Below are positions 29,318 through 36,174 of a DNA stretch of 36,174 nt, piece by piece; positions within the stretch are counted from its first letter, which is position 1; the number at the start of each line of letters is the position of its first letter. The position numbers were made by a program, and so were the translations under genes. The notes under the pieces were generated by a model. That model had not been told where the DNA came from, ran no database searches, and worked only from the letters and a program-made list of their open reading frames with translations. The stretch comes from Rodentibacter sp. Ppn85 (lineage in GTDB: Bacteria; Pseudomonadota; Gammaproteobacteria; Enterobacterales; Pasteurellaceae), in assembly GCF_001999335.1 (NCBI RefSeq), contig NZ_MLHS01000025.1, positions 1 through 36,174 on the forward strand, in the 5' to 3' direction.

Positions 29318-30553
29318 ATGAGTGATTCAGTAATTCTTGCACTCGGTATTGCTGCATTTACGGTTATCGTATTGGTATTGGTAGCAATCATCTTATTTGC
29401 GAAATCAAAACTCGTGGATTCCGGGGACATTACAATCGGTATTAACGATGATTCTGAAAAGGCAATCACATTACCTGCCGGCGGCAAATTATTAGGTGCA
29501 TTGGCAAGTAAAGGAATCTTTGTGTCTTCTGCTTGTGGTGGCGGTGGCTCCTGTGGTCAGTGTATCGTAAAAGTGAAAAGCGGCGGTGGAGAAATTCTCC
29601 CGACCGAACTTTCTCACATTAATAAACGTGAAGCTAAAGAAGGCTATCGTTTGGCTTGCCAAGTGAATGTGAAAGGCAATATGGATATTGAACTTCCTGA
29701 AGAAATCTTCGGGGTGAAAAAATGGGAATGTACCGTTATTTCTAACGATAACAAAGCGACTTTTATTAAAGAGCTTAAATTAGCGATTCCTGAAGGTGAA
29801 GAAGTTCCTTTCCGTGCGGGTGGTTATATCCAAATTGAAGCGGAACCTCACACCGTTCACTATAAAGACTTTGATATTCCTGAGGAATACCACGAAGACT
29901 GGGATAAATACGATTTATGGCGTTATGTGTCTAAAGTGGACGAGCATATCATTCGTGCTTATTCAATGGCTTCCTACCCGGAAGAGAAAGGCATTATTAT
30001 GCTTAACGTACGTATTGCAACGCCTCCGCCACGTCAACCGGACGCCCCTCCAGGTCAAATGTCTTCTTACATTTGGTCATTAAAACCGGGCGATAAAGTG
30101 ACAATTTCCGGTCCGTTTGGCGAATTCTTTGCCAAAGATACTGATGCGGAAATGGTCTTCATCGGTGGCGGTGCAGGTATGGCGCCAATGCGTTCGCATA
30201 TTTTCGACCAGTTAAAACGTTTGCACTCTAAACGTAAAATCTCATTCTGGTATGGTGCGCGTTCTAAGCGTGAAATGTTCTATGTGGAAGATTTTGATAC
30301 GCTTCAAGCGGAAAATCCAAACTTCACATGGCACGTGGCACTTTCCGATCCGTTACCGGAAGATAATTGGGACGGCTATACCGGTTTCATTCACAATGTA
30401 CTTTATGAAAACTATCTGAAAAATCATGAAGCGCCGGAAGATTGTGAATACTATATGTGTGGTCCTCCGGTAATGAACGCCGCCGTCATCAAAATGTTGA
30501 AAGACTTAGGCGTTGAAGACGAAAATATCTTATTAGATGACTTCGGCGGTTGA
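29318..30553 (+). CDS. nqrF: Na+-translocating NADH:quinone reductase subunit F
   Basis: NqrF is the NADH-oxidising entry point. The 411-residue protein has an N-terminal membrane anchor, a plant-type 2Fe-2S domain with ligands C73, C79, C82 and C114, then a ferredoxin-reductase module: FAD motif RAYS at 213-216, the pyridine-nucleotide motif GGGAGMAP at 283-290, and the MCGPPVMN segment near the C-terminus. It is the last gene of the nqr structural operon and is followed by a strong double terminator before apbE. Confidence 0.98.
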   Translation: MSDSVILALGIAAFTVIVLVLVAIILFAKSKLVDSGDITIGINDDSEKAITLPAGGKLLGALASKGIFVSSACGGGGSCGQCIVKVKSGGGEILPTELSHINKREAKEGYRLACQVNVKGNMDIELPEEIFGVKKWECTVISNDNKATFIKELKLAIPEGEEVPFRAGGYIQIEAEPHTVHYKDFDIPEEYHEDWDKYDLWRYVSKVDEHIIRAYSMASYPEEKGIIMLNVRIATPPPRQPDAPPGQMSSYIWSLKPGDKVTISGPFGEFFAKDTDAEMVFIGGGAGMAPMRSHIFDQLKRLHSKRKISFWYGARSKREMFYVEDFDTLQAENPNFTWHVALSDPLPEDNWDGYTGFIHNVLYENYLKNHEAPEDCEYYMCGPPVMNAAVIKMLKDLGVEDENILLDDFGG

Positions 30554-30577
30554 TTTTAACTAAATTCACTACAAAAA

Positions 30578-30613
30578 TTGACCGCACTTTGTGATGAAGT
30601 GCGGTCAAAATTT
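30578..30613 (+). terminator. nqr operon terminator made of two uptake signals
   Basis: TTGACCGCACTT (30578-30589) and AAGTGCGGTCAA (30597-30608) form a 12-bp perfect stem with a 7-base loop, followed by AATTT. Both arms hold exact uptake cores (30581-30589, 30597-30605). Confidence 0.88.
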
Positions 30614-30626
30614 AACGTGTTTTTAG

Positions 30627-30656
30627 GGGCGTATTGTGTACGCCCTTATTGTTATT
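30627..30656 (+). terminator. Second terminator-like hairpin after nqrF
   Basis: GGGCGTA (30627-30633) and TACGCCC (30639-30645) form a 7-bp stem with a 5-base loop, then TTATTGTTATTT. Confidence 0.7.
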
Positions 30657-30664
30657 TAGATTAC

Positions 30665-30699
30665 AGGCAAGCTGATTGAAAAGTCAGTTTGCCTATAAT
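30665..30699 (+). promoter_or_regulatory. apbE promoter region with an inverted repeat abutting the -10
   Basis: A perfect -10 TATAAT lies at 30694-30699. Immediately upstream AGGCAAGCTGA (30665-30675) pairs with TCAGTTTGCCT (30684-30694) with one G-T mismatch; the right arm shares its last base with the -10. No good -35 box is present. A repressor or activator site is possible. Confidence 0.45.
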
Positions 30700-30720
30700 T
30701 CATCTCGTTAGGAAAAATAA

Positions 30721-31761
30721 ATGAAGAAAATATTGAGCGGACTTCTTGTTGTTGCTTTCGCTTGCTCACTAGCGGCTTGTAAGAAAGATTCCGAAGTGAT
30801 CACGCTAAGTGGTAAAACTATGGGAACAACCTATCATATTAAATATATCGATGATGGCACGGTGAGTGAAAATTCACAAAAGACCCATGAGCAAATTGAG
30901 CACATTTTAAAAGATGTTAATGCCAAAATGTCCACTTATATCAAAGATTCGGAATTAAGCCGTTTTAACCAAAATACGCAAGTGAACACGCCTATTGAAA
31001 TTTCGGCAGATTTTGCGAAAGTGTTGGCAGAGGCAATTCGATTACATCAAATCACGGAGGGTGCACTTGATGTTACCGTTGGACCTGTAGTCAACTTATG
31101 GGGGTTCGGCCCGGAAAAACGACCTGAACGCCGACCGACAGCGGGGCAACTTGCAGAGCGTCAAGCTTGGGTCGGGCTTGATAAAATCACACTTGATATG
31201 GGGGGGCAAACCCCAACATTAAGTAAATCGGTGCCACAAGTCTATATTGACCTTTCTTCCATTGCTAAAGGTTTTGGTGTGGATCAAGTTGCAGAGAAGT
31301 TAGAACAATTTAACGTGCAAAACTATATGGTGGAAATTGGGGGGGAGATTCGAGCGAAGGGAAAGAACGCAGAAGGGAAAGCTTGGCAAATTGCTATTGA
31401 AAAGCCTAATATGACGGGAGAAAGAGCGGTCGAAAATGTGATTGGTTTAAATAATATGGCACTGGCAACCTCCGGCGATTATCGTATTTATTTTGAAGAA
31501 AACGGTAAACGTTTTGCTCATGAAATTAATCCGAAAACCGGCTATCCGATTCAACATCATCTTGCTTCTATCACAGTGTTAGCACCAACATCTATGACTG
31601 CTGATGGTTTATCAACGGGATTATTTGTGCTTGGAGAAGAAAAAGCGCTTGAAGTAGCGGAGAAAAATGATCTTGCCGTTTATTTAATCATTAAAACGAA
31701 AAAAGGCTTTGAGACTAAAATGTCGTCAGCCTTTAAAAAATTAACAGAAACTAAGGAATAA
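30721..31761 (+). CDS. apbE: FAD:protein FMN transferase (Na+-NQR flavin attachment)
   Basis: ApbE transfers FMN from FAD to threonine of SGAT motifs, here T233 of NqrB and T213 of NqrC. The 346-residue protein is a lipoprotein with lipobox LAAC (C20), which places it on the periplasmic side of a membrane. Family landmarks are MGTTYHIKY, DLSSIAKGFGVDQVAE, GGEIRAKG, HEINPKTGYPI and the metal-site segment TADGLSTGLFVLG. It follows nqrF after two hairpins, with its own promoter candidate. nqrM follows two bases after the stop. Confidence 0.96.
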   Translation: MKKILSGLLVVAFACSLAACKKDSEVITLSGKTMGTTYHIKYIDDGTVSENSQKTHEQIEHILKDVNAKMSTYIKDSELSRFNQNTQVNTPIEISADFAKVLAEAIRLHQITEGALDVTVGPVVNLWGFGPEKRPERRPTAGQLAERQAWVGLDKITLDMGGQTPTLSKSVPQVYIDLSSIAKGFGVDQVAEKLEQFNVQNYMVEIGGEIRAKGKNAEGKAWQIAIEKPNMTGERAVENVIGLNNMALATSGDYRIYFEENGKRFAHEINPKTGYPIQHHLASITVLAPTSMTADGLSTGLFVLGEEKALEVAEKNDLAVYLIIKTKKGFETKMSSAFKKLTETKE

Positions 31762-31763
31762 TT

Positions 31764-32024
31764 ATGCAAACTTTATTCTTCACCCTTATCGCATTTGTGG
31801 CGATTATTTTACTGATGTCCATTGGCTTTATTATCAAAAAACAAAGCTTAAAAGGCAGTTGTGGCGGTTTATCCACTCTTGGGATTGCTAAAGCCTGCGA
31901 TTGCGATAAACCTTGCGACACACTTCAATCAAAACTTGATGTAGGCGATGAGCAAGCCAAGGCAGAGTATGAACAAAAATTTGCGAAGAAAAATGATGAT
32001 TCGTCATTTTATGAAGTGAAATAA
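31764..32024 (+). CDS. nqrM: Na+-NQR maturation protein NqrM (DUF539)
   Basis: NqrM is needed to assemble the iron centre of NqrD/E. The 86-residue protein has one N-terminal membrane helix and a cysteine cluster at C33, C45, C47 and C51 (GSCGGL then KACDCDKPCD), the pattern of the family. Location directly after apbE in an nqr locus matches the known arrangement in Vibrio and Haemophilus. The stop abuts the next start codon (TAA-ATG). Confidence 0.94.
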   Translation: MQTLFFTLIAFVAIILLMSIGFIIKKQSLKGSCGGLSTLGIAKACDCDKPCDTLQSKLDVGDEQAKAEYEQKFAKKNDDSSFYEVK

Positions 32025-32579
32025 ATGAAACTATCAAAAGTTATTTATACTTTATTTTTATTTATGATTTCTTCTTTTTCTTTTGCCGGTCAATATCCGG
32101 CGAGAGTAAATGCGGATATTGCATTATATGAAAAGCCTGATTTTAATAAGCCGGTTATCCTAGTAAAAAAAGGTGCTTGGTTAAATACGATGCCAAAGTT
32201 GTTTGGTACAGAGATCCGTTATGGAGATGGGTGGGAGGGGCTCTATATCGCACCGCAAGATATCAAGAACTTAGTCGATAAAAAGCCACTAGTAGTAGAA
32301 AAAGGTATTTATGATGAAGACAATAAAAATATTGTCCCTATCAAAAAAGTATTAATCACAAAAGATACATTAATTTATGATAAATCCGTATTAAATCAAT
32401 CTAATGATGAGATTTTATACACTAAAAGTCTTTTTATTCTTAAAGCGACAGATGTTCCCTGTGCAGTCTTTAACGAAGTTATTGGTAAATCAGGGAAAAC
32501 ATTCTATCGAATTTCTTTTAATGATGAAGTATCTTATATTTTAAAAGATGATACCTCAATTATTGAAACTCTTGAGTAA
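32025..32579 (+). CDS. Orphan exported protein between nqrM and mnmA
   Basis: I do not recognise this gene. The ATG follows the nqrM stop with no gap. The 184-residue product begins with a clear Sec signal peptide (SKVIYTLFLFMISSFSFAG; cleavage likely after the FAG at residues 20-22). The segment RVNADIALYEKPDFNKPVIL with VKKGAWLNTMPK and GWEGLYIAP resembles a bacterial SH3-like (SH3b) repeat; this is weak similarity. The coding sequence looks richer in A+T than its neighbours and has no uptake signal, compatible with insertion into a conserved nqrM-mnmA spacing. A role in Na+-NQR is not indicated by anything except position. Confidence 0.75.
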   Translation: MKLSKVIYTLFLFMISSFSFAGQYPARVNADIALYEKPDFNKPVILVKKGAWLNTMPKLFGTEIRYGDGWEGLYIAPQDIKNLVDKKPLVVEKGIYDEDNKNIVPIKKVLITKDTLIYDKSVLNQSNDEILYTKSLFILKATDVPCAVFNEVIGKSGKTFYRISFNDEVSYILKDDTSIIETLE

Positions 32580-32633
32580 TAAGAATTTTAAAAACCAATG
32601 TGCTTCGCCTTAACCGAAGTTACGGGAGAATTT

Positions 32634-33785
32634 ATGTTAATTTCAAAAACTTATAATCAATATTTTCCTCAATTATCCCAAGAACAACTTGCAGAGAATA
32701 GCAAGAAGAAAGTGATTTGCGGTATGTCTGGTGGAGTAGATTCATCCGTTTCCGCATTTATACTTCAACAACAAGGCTACCAAGTGGAAGGCTTGTTTAT
32801 GAAAAACTGGGAAGAAGATGACGATACGGATTATTGCACTGCCGCAGCCGATTTAGCCGATGCGCAAGCGGTGTGCGACAAGCTCGGCATTAAACTGCAT
32901 AAAATCAATTTTGCCGCAGAATATTGGGATAACGTATTCGAGCATTTTTTAACGGAATACAAAGCCGGTCGCACACCAAATCCTGATATTTTGTGCAATA
33001 AAGAAATTAAATTTAAAGCGTTTTTAGACTATGCGGCAGAAGATCTCGGCGCAAATTATATCGCCACCGGGCATTATGTTCGCCGCACCGATGATGATAA
33101 GCACGCAAAATTATTACGTGGTTTGGATTCAAATAAAGATCAAAGTTACTTTTTATATACCTTGAGCCATCAACAAGTGGGACAAAGCCTTTTCCCCGTA
33201 GGTGAAATTGAAAAACCGATTGTGCGTGCCATTGCAGAAGATTTAGGTTTAATTACCGCGAAAAAGAAAGACTCAACGGGAATTTGTTTTATCGGGGAAC
33301 GTAAATTCAAAGATTTCTTGGCGCGTTATTTACCGGCACAGCCCGGGGATATTCGTACGGTGGACGGCGAAGTGATTGGTCGTCACGATGGCTTGATGTA
33401 CCATACTCTCGGTCAGCGTAAAGGTTTAGGTATTGGCGGTTTGAAAAATGCCGGTGAAGAAGCTTGGTATGTGGTGGATAAAAACGTGGAAAATAATGAA
33501 TTGATTGTGGCTCAAGGGCATGATCATCCGCGTTTATTCTCCAAAGGATTAATCGCAAAACAACTTCACTGGGTGGATCGCCAACCGATTCGTGAATCGT
33601 TACGTTGCACAGTGAAAACCCGTTACCGCCAAACGGACATTCCTTGCGTCATTGAACCGATTGACGACGAAACAATTCGAGTTATTTTTGATGAACCTCA
33701 GGCAGCGGTTACACCGGGTCAATCTGCGGTATTTTACCTAAATGAAGTCTGCTTAGGCGGCGGTATTATTGAAACAAGAATTTAG
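32634..33785 (+). CDS. mnmA: tRNA 2-thiouridylase MnmA
   Basis: MnmA puts sulfur on U34 of tRNA-Glu, -Gln and -Lys. From the ATG at 32634 the protein has 383 residues. The ATP-pyrophosphatase loop SGGVDS is at 32-37, and the catalytic cysteines are C121 ([10 protein letters not shown]) and C218 (STGICFIG). The in-frame ATG at 32598 would add 12 residues with no family match; 32634 follows an ACGGGAGAATTT ribosome site. In E. coli mnmA heads the mnmA-hflD-purB operon; here it lies about 30 kb away from hflD-purB. Confidence 0.97.
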   Translation: MLISKTYNQYFPQLSQEQLAENSKKKVICGMSGGVDSSVSAFILQQQGYQVEGLFMKNWEEDDDTDYCTAAADLADAQAVCDKLGIKLHKINFAAEYWDNVFEHFLTEYKAGRTPNPDILCNKEIKFKAFLDYAAEDLGANYIATGHYVRRTDDDKHAKLLRGLDSNKDQSYFLYTLSHQQVGQSLFPVGEIEKPIVRAIAEDLGLITAKKKDSTGICFIGERKFKDFLARYLPAQPGDIRTVDGEVIGRHDGLMYHTLGQRKGLGIGGLKNAGEEAWYVVDKNVENNELIVAQGHDHPRLFSKGLIAKQLHWVDRQPIRESLRCTVKTRYRQTDIPCVIEPIDDETIRVIFDEPQAAVTPGQSAVFYLNEVCLGGGIIETRI

Positions 33786-33790
33786 TTTTT

Positions 33791-33846
33791 AAAAGTGCGG
33801 TGAAAAATTTCAGTATTTTCTACCGCACTTTTTTATAGTGAATTTC
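33791..33846 (+). terminator. mnmA terminator made of two uptake signals
   Basis: AAAAGTGCGGT (33791-33801) pairs with ACCGCACTTTT (33832-33842), extended inside by GAAAA and TTTTC, followed by T-rich sequence. Both arms hold exact uptake cores (33793-33801, 33832-33840). Confidence 0.85.
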
Positions 33847-33853
33847 TACTAAT

Positions 33854-33882
33854 TTGAAATAATTTTTAAATTTTCATATAAT
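33854..33882 (+). promoter_or_regulatory. Promoter upstream of betT
   Basis: TTGAAA (33854-33859), a 17-bp spacer and a perfect TATAAT (33877-33882) form a strong promoter. The inferred start near 33889 leaves a leader of about 160 bases with two inverted repeats: GGAAAC/GTTTCC (33895 and 33922) and GTGTA/TACAC (33962-33976). Confidence 0.65.
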
Positions 33883-34049
33883 ACCCGCAATTTTGGAAAC
33901 AATCCTTCAATTTCTACTGAAAGTTTCCTTCAAAATCGCACCTCTATGTGCTGTCATTGTCGTGTATTTACTACACATTTTGTTACTTAATCATAATTTT
34001 AAATAAATCGAATTTTTAAATTTATCTACTTAATTTTAAGGAGAAAGCT

Positions 34050-36077
34050 TTGTCTTTATCTCAATTTGTGGAAAAGAGAACGTCATTTAATCCTTTTGTG
34101 ATTGGATTGACCCTATTTTTTGTTTTGTTACTGGTGGTGATGATTTTGATCGCACCGAATCAAACTCAAGCATTATTAAACCAAGCGAAAGCGGGAATTT
34201 TTGCAAATTTTAGTTGGTTTTATGTATTGGCATTTTCAATTTTTTTAGGCTTTTTACTAATTTTATCTGTGAGTAGTTTGGGAAATATTAAACTCGGCAG
34301 TGATGAGGAAGAGCCTGAATTTAGTTTCCTGTCTTGGCTTGCGATGTTATTTGCCGCCGGTATGGGGGTGGGATTGATGTTCTTTGGGGTTGCCGAACCG
34401 TTAACCCATTATCTTTCGGATATTACTAGCGGAGTTGCGGAACATCGACAGCAAGAGGCATTGTTACATACTTTGTTCCATTGGGGCATTCATGCTTGGG
34501 CGGTATATGGCATGATTGCATTAGCCTTAGCTTATTTCGGTTTCCGTTATAAATTGCCGTTAGCATTACGCTCCTGTTTTTATCCGTTATTGAAAGATCG
34601 CATTAACGGAAAAATGGGGGATATCATCGATATTATGGCATTACTTGCCACCTTATTCGGCATTATCACCACACTAGGTTTTGGCGCGTCTCAATTAGGT
34701 GCGGGGCTACATCAAATGGGCTGGGTAAGTGAAAATAACTTTACATTGCAGGTGATGGTGATCATTGTCGTAATGAGCTTGGCGATTTTTTCAGCCATTT
34801 CGGGGGTCGGTAAAGGTGTAAAAATACTAAGTGAATTAAATTTAACACTGGCATTTTTATTACTCATTTTTGTATTAGTCAGCGGACCAACGCTTTATTT
34901 ACTCTCGGCATTTAGTGATAACATCGGAACCTATCTCGGCAATTTAGTACAACTTAGTTTCAAAACCTATGTGTATGAGCAAGAACATACCGCTTGGTTT
35001 AGCGGATGGACGGTGCTTTATTGGGCGTGGTGGTGTTCATGGGCGCCTTTCGTGGGATTATTTATCGCCCGTATTTCCAGAGGTAGAACGATTCGCGAAT
35101 TTATTTTTGGGGTATTGGTCATTCCGAGTTTATTCGGCATACTTTGGTTCACGATATTTGGTAATACCGCTATTTGGTTAAACGATGGAGAGGCGGCCGG
35201 AGTGTTGGGACAAATGATTTCATCACCGGAAACCTTATTGTTTAAGTTTCTTGATTATTTACCGTTACCTACTATTAGCGGCTTGGTGAGTTTGATCGTT
35301 ATTTCGTTATTTTTTATCACTTCGGCGGATTCGGGAATTTATGTTTTAAACAATATTGCCTCTCGTGATAAAAGCCTTATTTCACCTAACTGGCAAACAG
35401 TGATGTGGGGAATGTTGATGTCCGTGGTTGCGATAGTTCTAATGCAATCAGGCGGTTTAGCAAACCTTCAGACCATGACATTAATGGTCGCATTGCCCTT
35501 TGCCGTATTGATGTTAATCATGTGTTTTAGCCTATGGAAAGGATTAAATGCGGATAAAAAATACTTTACAACAAAGGTTAATCCGACCAGTATTTTATGG
35601 ACGGGTGAAAAATGGAAAGAACGTTTGGAACAAATGATGAACCAAACGCAGGAAAAGGATATTTTGCGTTTCTTAAAATACACGGCGTTGCCGGCAATGC
35701 GTGAATTACGCCAAGAACTTATCGGCAAATATAATTTAAACGTACAAATCAATACCTTATTTGATCAAGAAGAACCCGCAGTAGAATTAGTCATTCAAAA
35801 AGAATCGATGCGTGATTTTATGTATGGGATTAAATCCGTCGGGCGTGAGGTTTCCGAACAGCTAATTAACGATGAAAATCTTCCGCATATTCAGCATAGT
35901 ACGACTTATGAACCATACACCTATTTCTTTGACGGGCGTGTCGGCTACGATGTGCAATATATGGATCAAGATGAATTGATTGCCGACATATTGAGACAAT
36001 ACGAGCGCTATTTAACTTTACTTGATGATGTCGGTCAGGAATTAATGGCTCACGAGCAAGTGGAGCTGGCAGAGTAG
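34050..36077 (+). CDS. betT: Choline/betaine transporter, BCCT family (BetT-type)
   Basis: This H+- or Na+-driven transporter of choline or betaine has 675 residues, about 12 membrane helices in the first 480 or so, and a long cytoplasmic C-terminal domain characteristic of E. coli BetT (677) and absent from short BCCT members. The substrate-site stretch WWCSWAPFVGLFIARISRGRT is present, as are FSFLSWLAMLFAAGMGVGLMFF near the N-terminus and TSADSG later. The start is TTG at 34050, supported by an AAGGAG ribosome site at normal spacing. No betaine-synthesis genes lie nearby; in Haemophilus choline is also used to decorate lipooligosaccharide. The exact substrate is inferred. Confidence 0.88.
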   Translation: MSLSQFVEKRTSFNPFVIGLTLFFVLLLVVMILIAPNQTQALLNQAKAGIFANFSWFYVLAFSIFLGFLLILSVSSLGNIKLGSDEEEPEFSFLSWLAMLFAAGMGVGLMFFGVAEPLTHYLSDITSGVAEHRQQEALLHTLFHWGIHAWAVYGMIALALAYFGFRYKLPLALRSCFYPLLKDRINGKMGDIIDIMALLATLFGIITTLGFGASQLGAGLHQMGWVSENNFTLQVMVIIVVMSLAIFSAISGVGKGVKILSELNLTLAFLLLIFVLVSGPTLYLLSAFSDNIGTYLGNLVQLSFKTYVYEQEHTAWFSGWTVLYWAWWCSWAPFVGLFIARISRGRTIREFIFGVLVIPSLFGILWFTIFGNTAIWLNDGEAAGVLGQMISSPETLLFKFLDYLPLPTISGLVSLIVISLFFITSADSGIYVLNNIASRDKSLISPNWQTVMWGMLMSVVAIVLMQSGGLANLQTMTLMVALPFAVLMLIMCFSLWKGLNADKKYFTTKVNPTSILWTGEKWKERLEQMMNQTQEKDILRFLKYTALPAMRELRQELIGKYNLNVQINTLFDQEEPAVELVIQKESMRDFMYGIKSVGREVSEQLINDENLPHIQHSTTYEPYTYFFDGRVGYDVQYMDQDELIADILRQYERYLTLLDDVGQELMAHEQVELAE

Positions 36078-36104
36078 TGTGAGGGTTATGGAGTAAAATA
36101 ATCA

Positions 36105-36113
36105 AAGTGCGGT
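36105..36113 (+). repeat. DNA uptake signal after betT
   Basis: Exact AAGTGCGGT core followed by TGTTTTT. The remaining bases to 36174 show no gene. Confidence 0.85.
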
Positions 36114-36174
36114 TGTTTTTCGCCAGGTTTTACAACGGATAATCAGTTAAAACTTAATTGTTTAGGGAACATCA

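Overview
The window is chromosomal DNA from a member of the Pasteurellaceae, close to Haemophilus/Aggregatibacter. The clearest sign is the 9-base DNA uptake signal AAGTGCGGT and its complement ACCGCACTT. I count 29 exact copies by eye, about 0.8 per kb, many paired as inverted repeats that serve as terminators. This is the Haemophilus influenzae type of uptake sequence, not the ACAAGCGGT type of the Actinobacillus pleuropneumoniae clade. The gene set fits too: a Na+-pumping NADH dehydrogenase, aroK-aroB-dam without damX, and a short SecM ahead of secA. Nearly all of the DNA is core chromosome. I see no tRNA, rRNA, CRISPR array, prophage or intact insertion sequence.

Left part (1-7.9 kb): purB and hflD (minus strand) diverge from trpS and a DUF406 gene. 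An orphan lipoprotein gene follows, then a 2[4Fe-4S] ferredoxin gene divergent from a secreted T2 ribonuclease gene, then the glycolytic pair pgk-fba. The pgk promoter carries an FNR-like box and a palindrome. Next (7.9-13 kb) come a WaaL-type O-antigen ligase and a GT9 heptosyltransferase-like gene, a stretch of apparently decayed DNA, and aroK-aroB-dam.

Middle (13-24.1 kb): a short DUF721/DciA-like gene (minus strand) diverges from a 100-codon SecM-type leader ahead of secA. The leader ends in a divergent arrest motif, QAPIRASP. mutT converges on the minus-strand group leuS-lptE-holA. Then come yggU, yggT and corA, an unexplained 0.3 kb gap, and a yajG-type lipoprotein gene divergent from bolA.

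Right part (24.7-36.1 kb): the complete respiratory sodium pump nqrABCDEF is followed by its maturation genes apbE (attaches FMN to NqrB and NqrC) and nqrM (iron centre of NqrD/E). All expected cofactor residues are visible. An orphan exported protein gene sits between nqrM and mnmA. The window closes with a BetT-type choline transporter gene that starts with TTG.

The most interesting item is the SecM-like leader. It appears to be a natural arrest peptide whose motif lies between the E. coli and Mannheimia versions, and it has its own promoter and intergenic hairpins before secA. Secondary items are the pgk control region, uptake signals built into functional protein segments (SecM, the NqrB flavin site), and two decayed or unexplained intergenic stretches.
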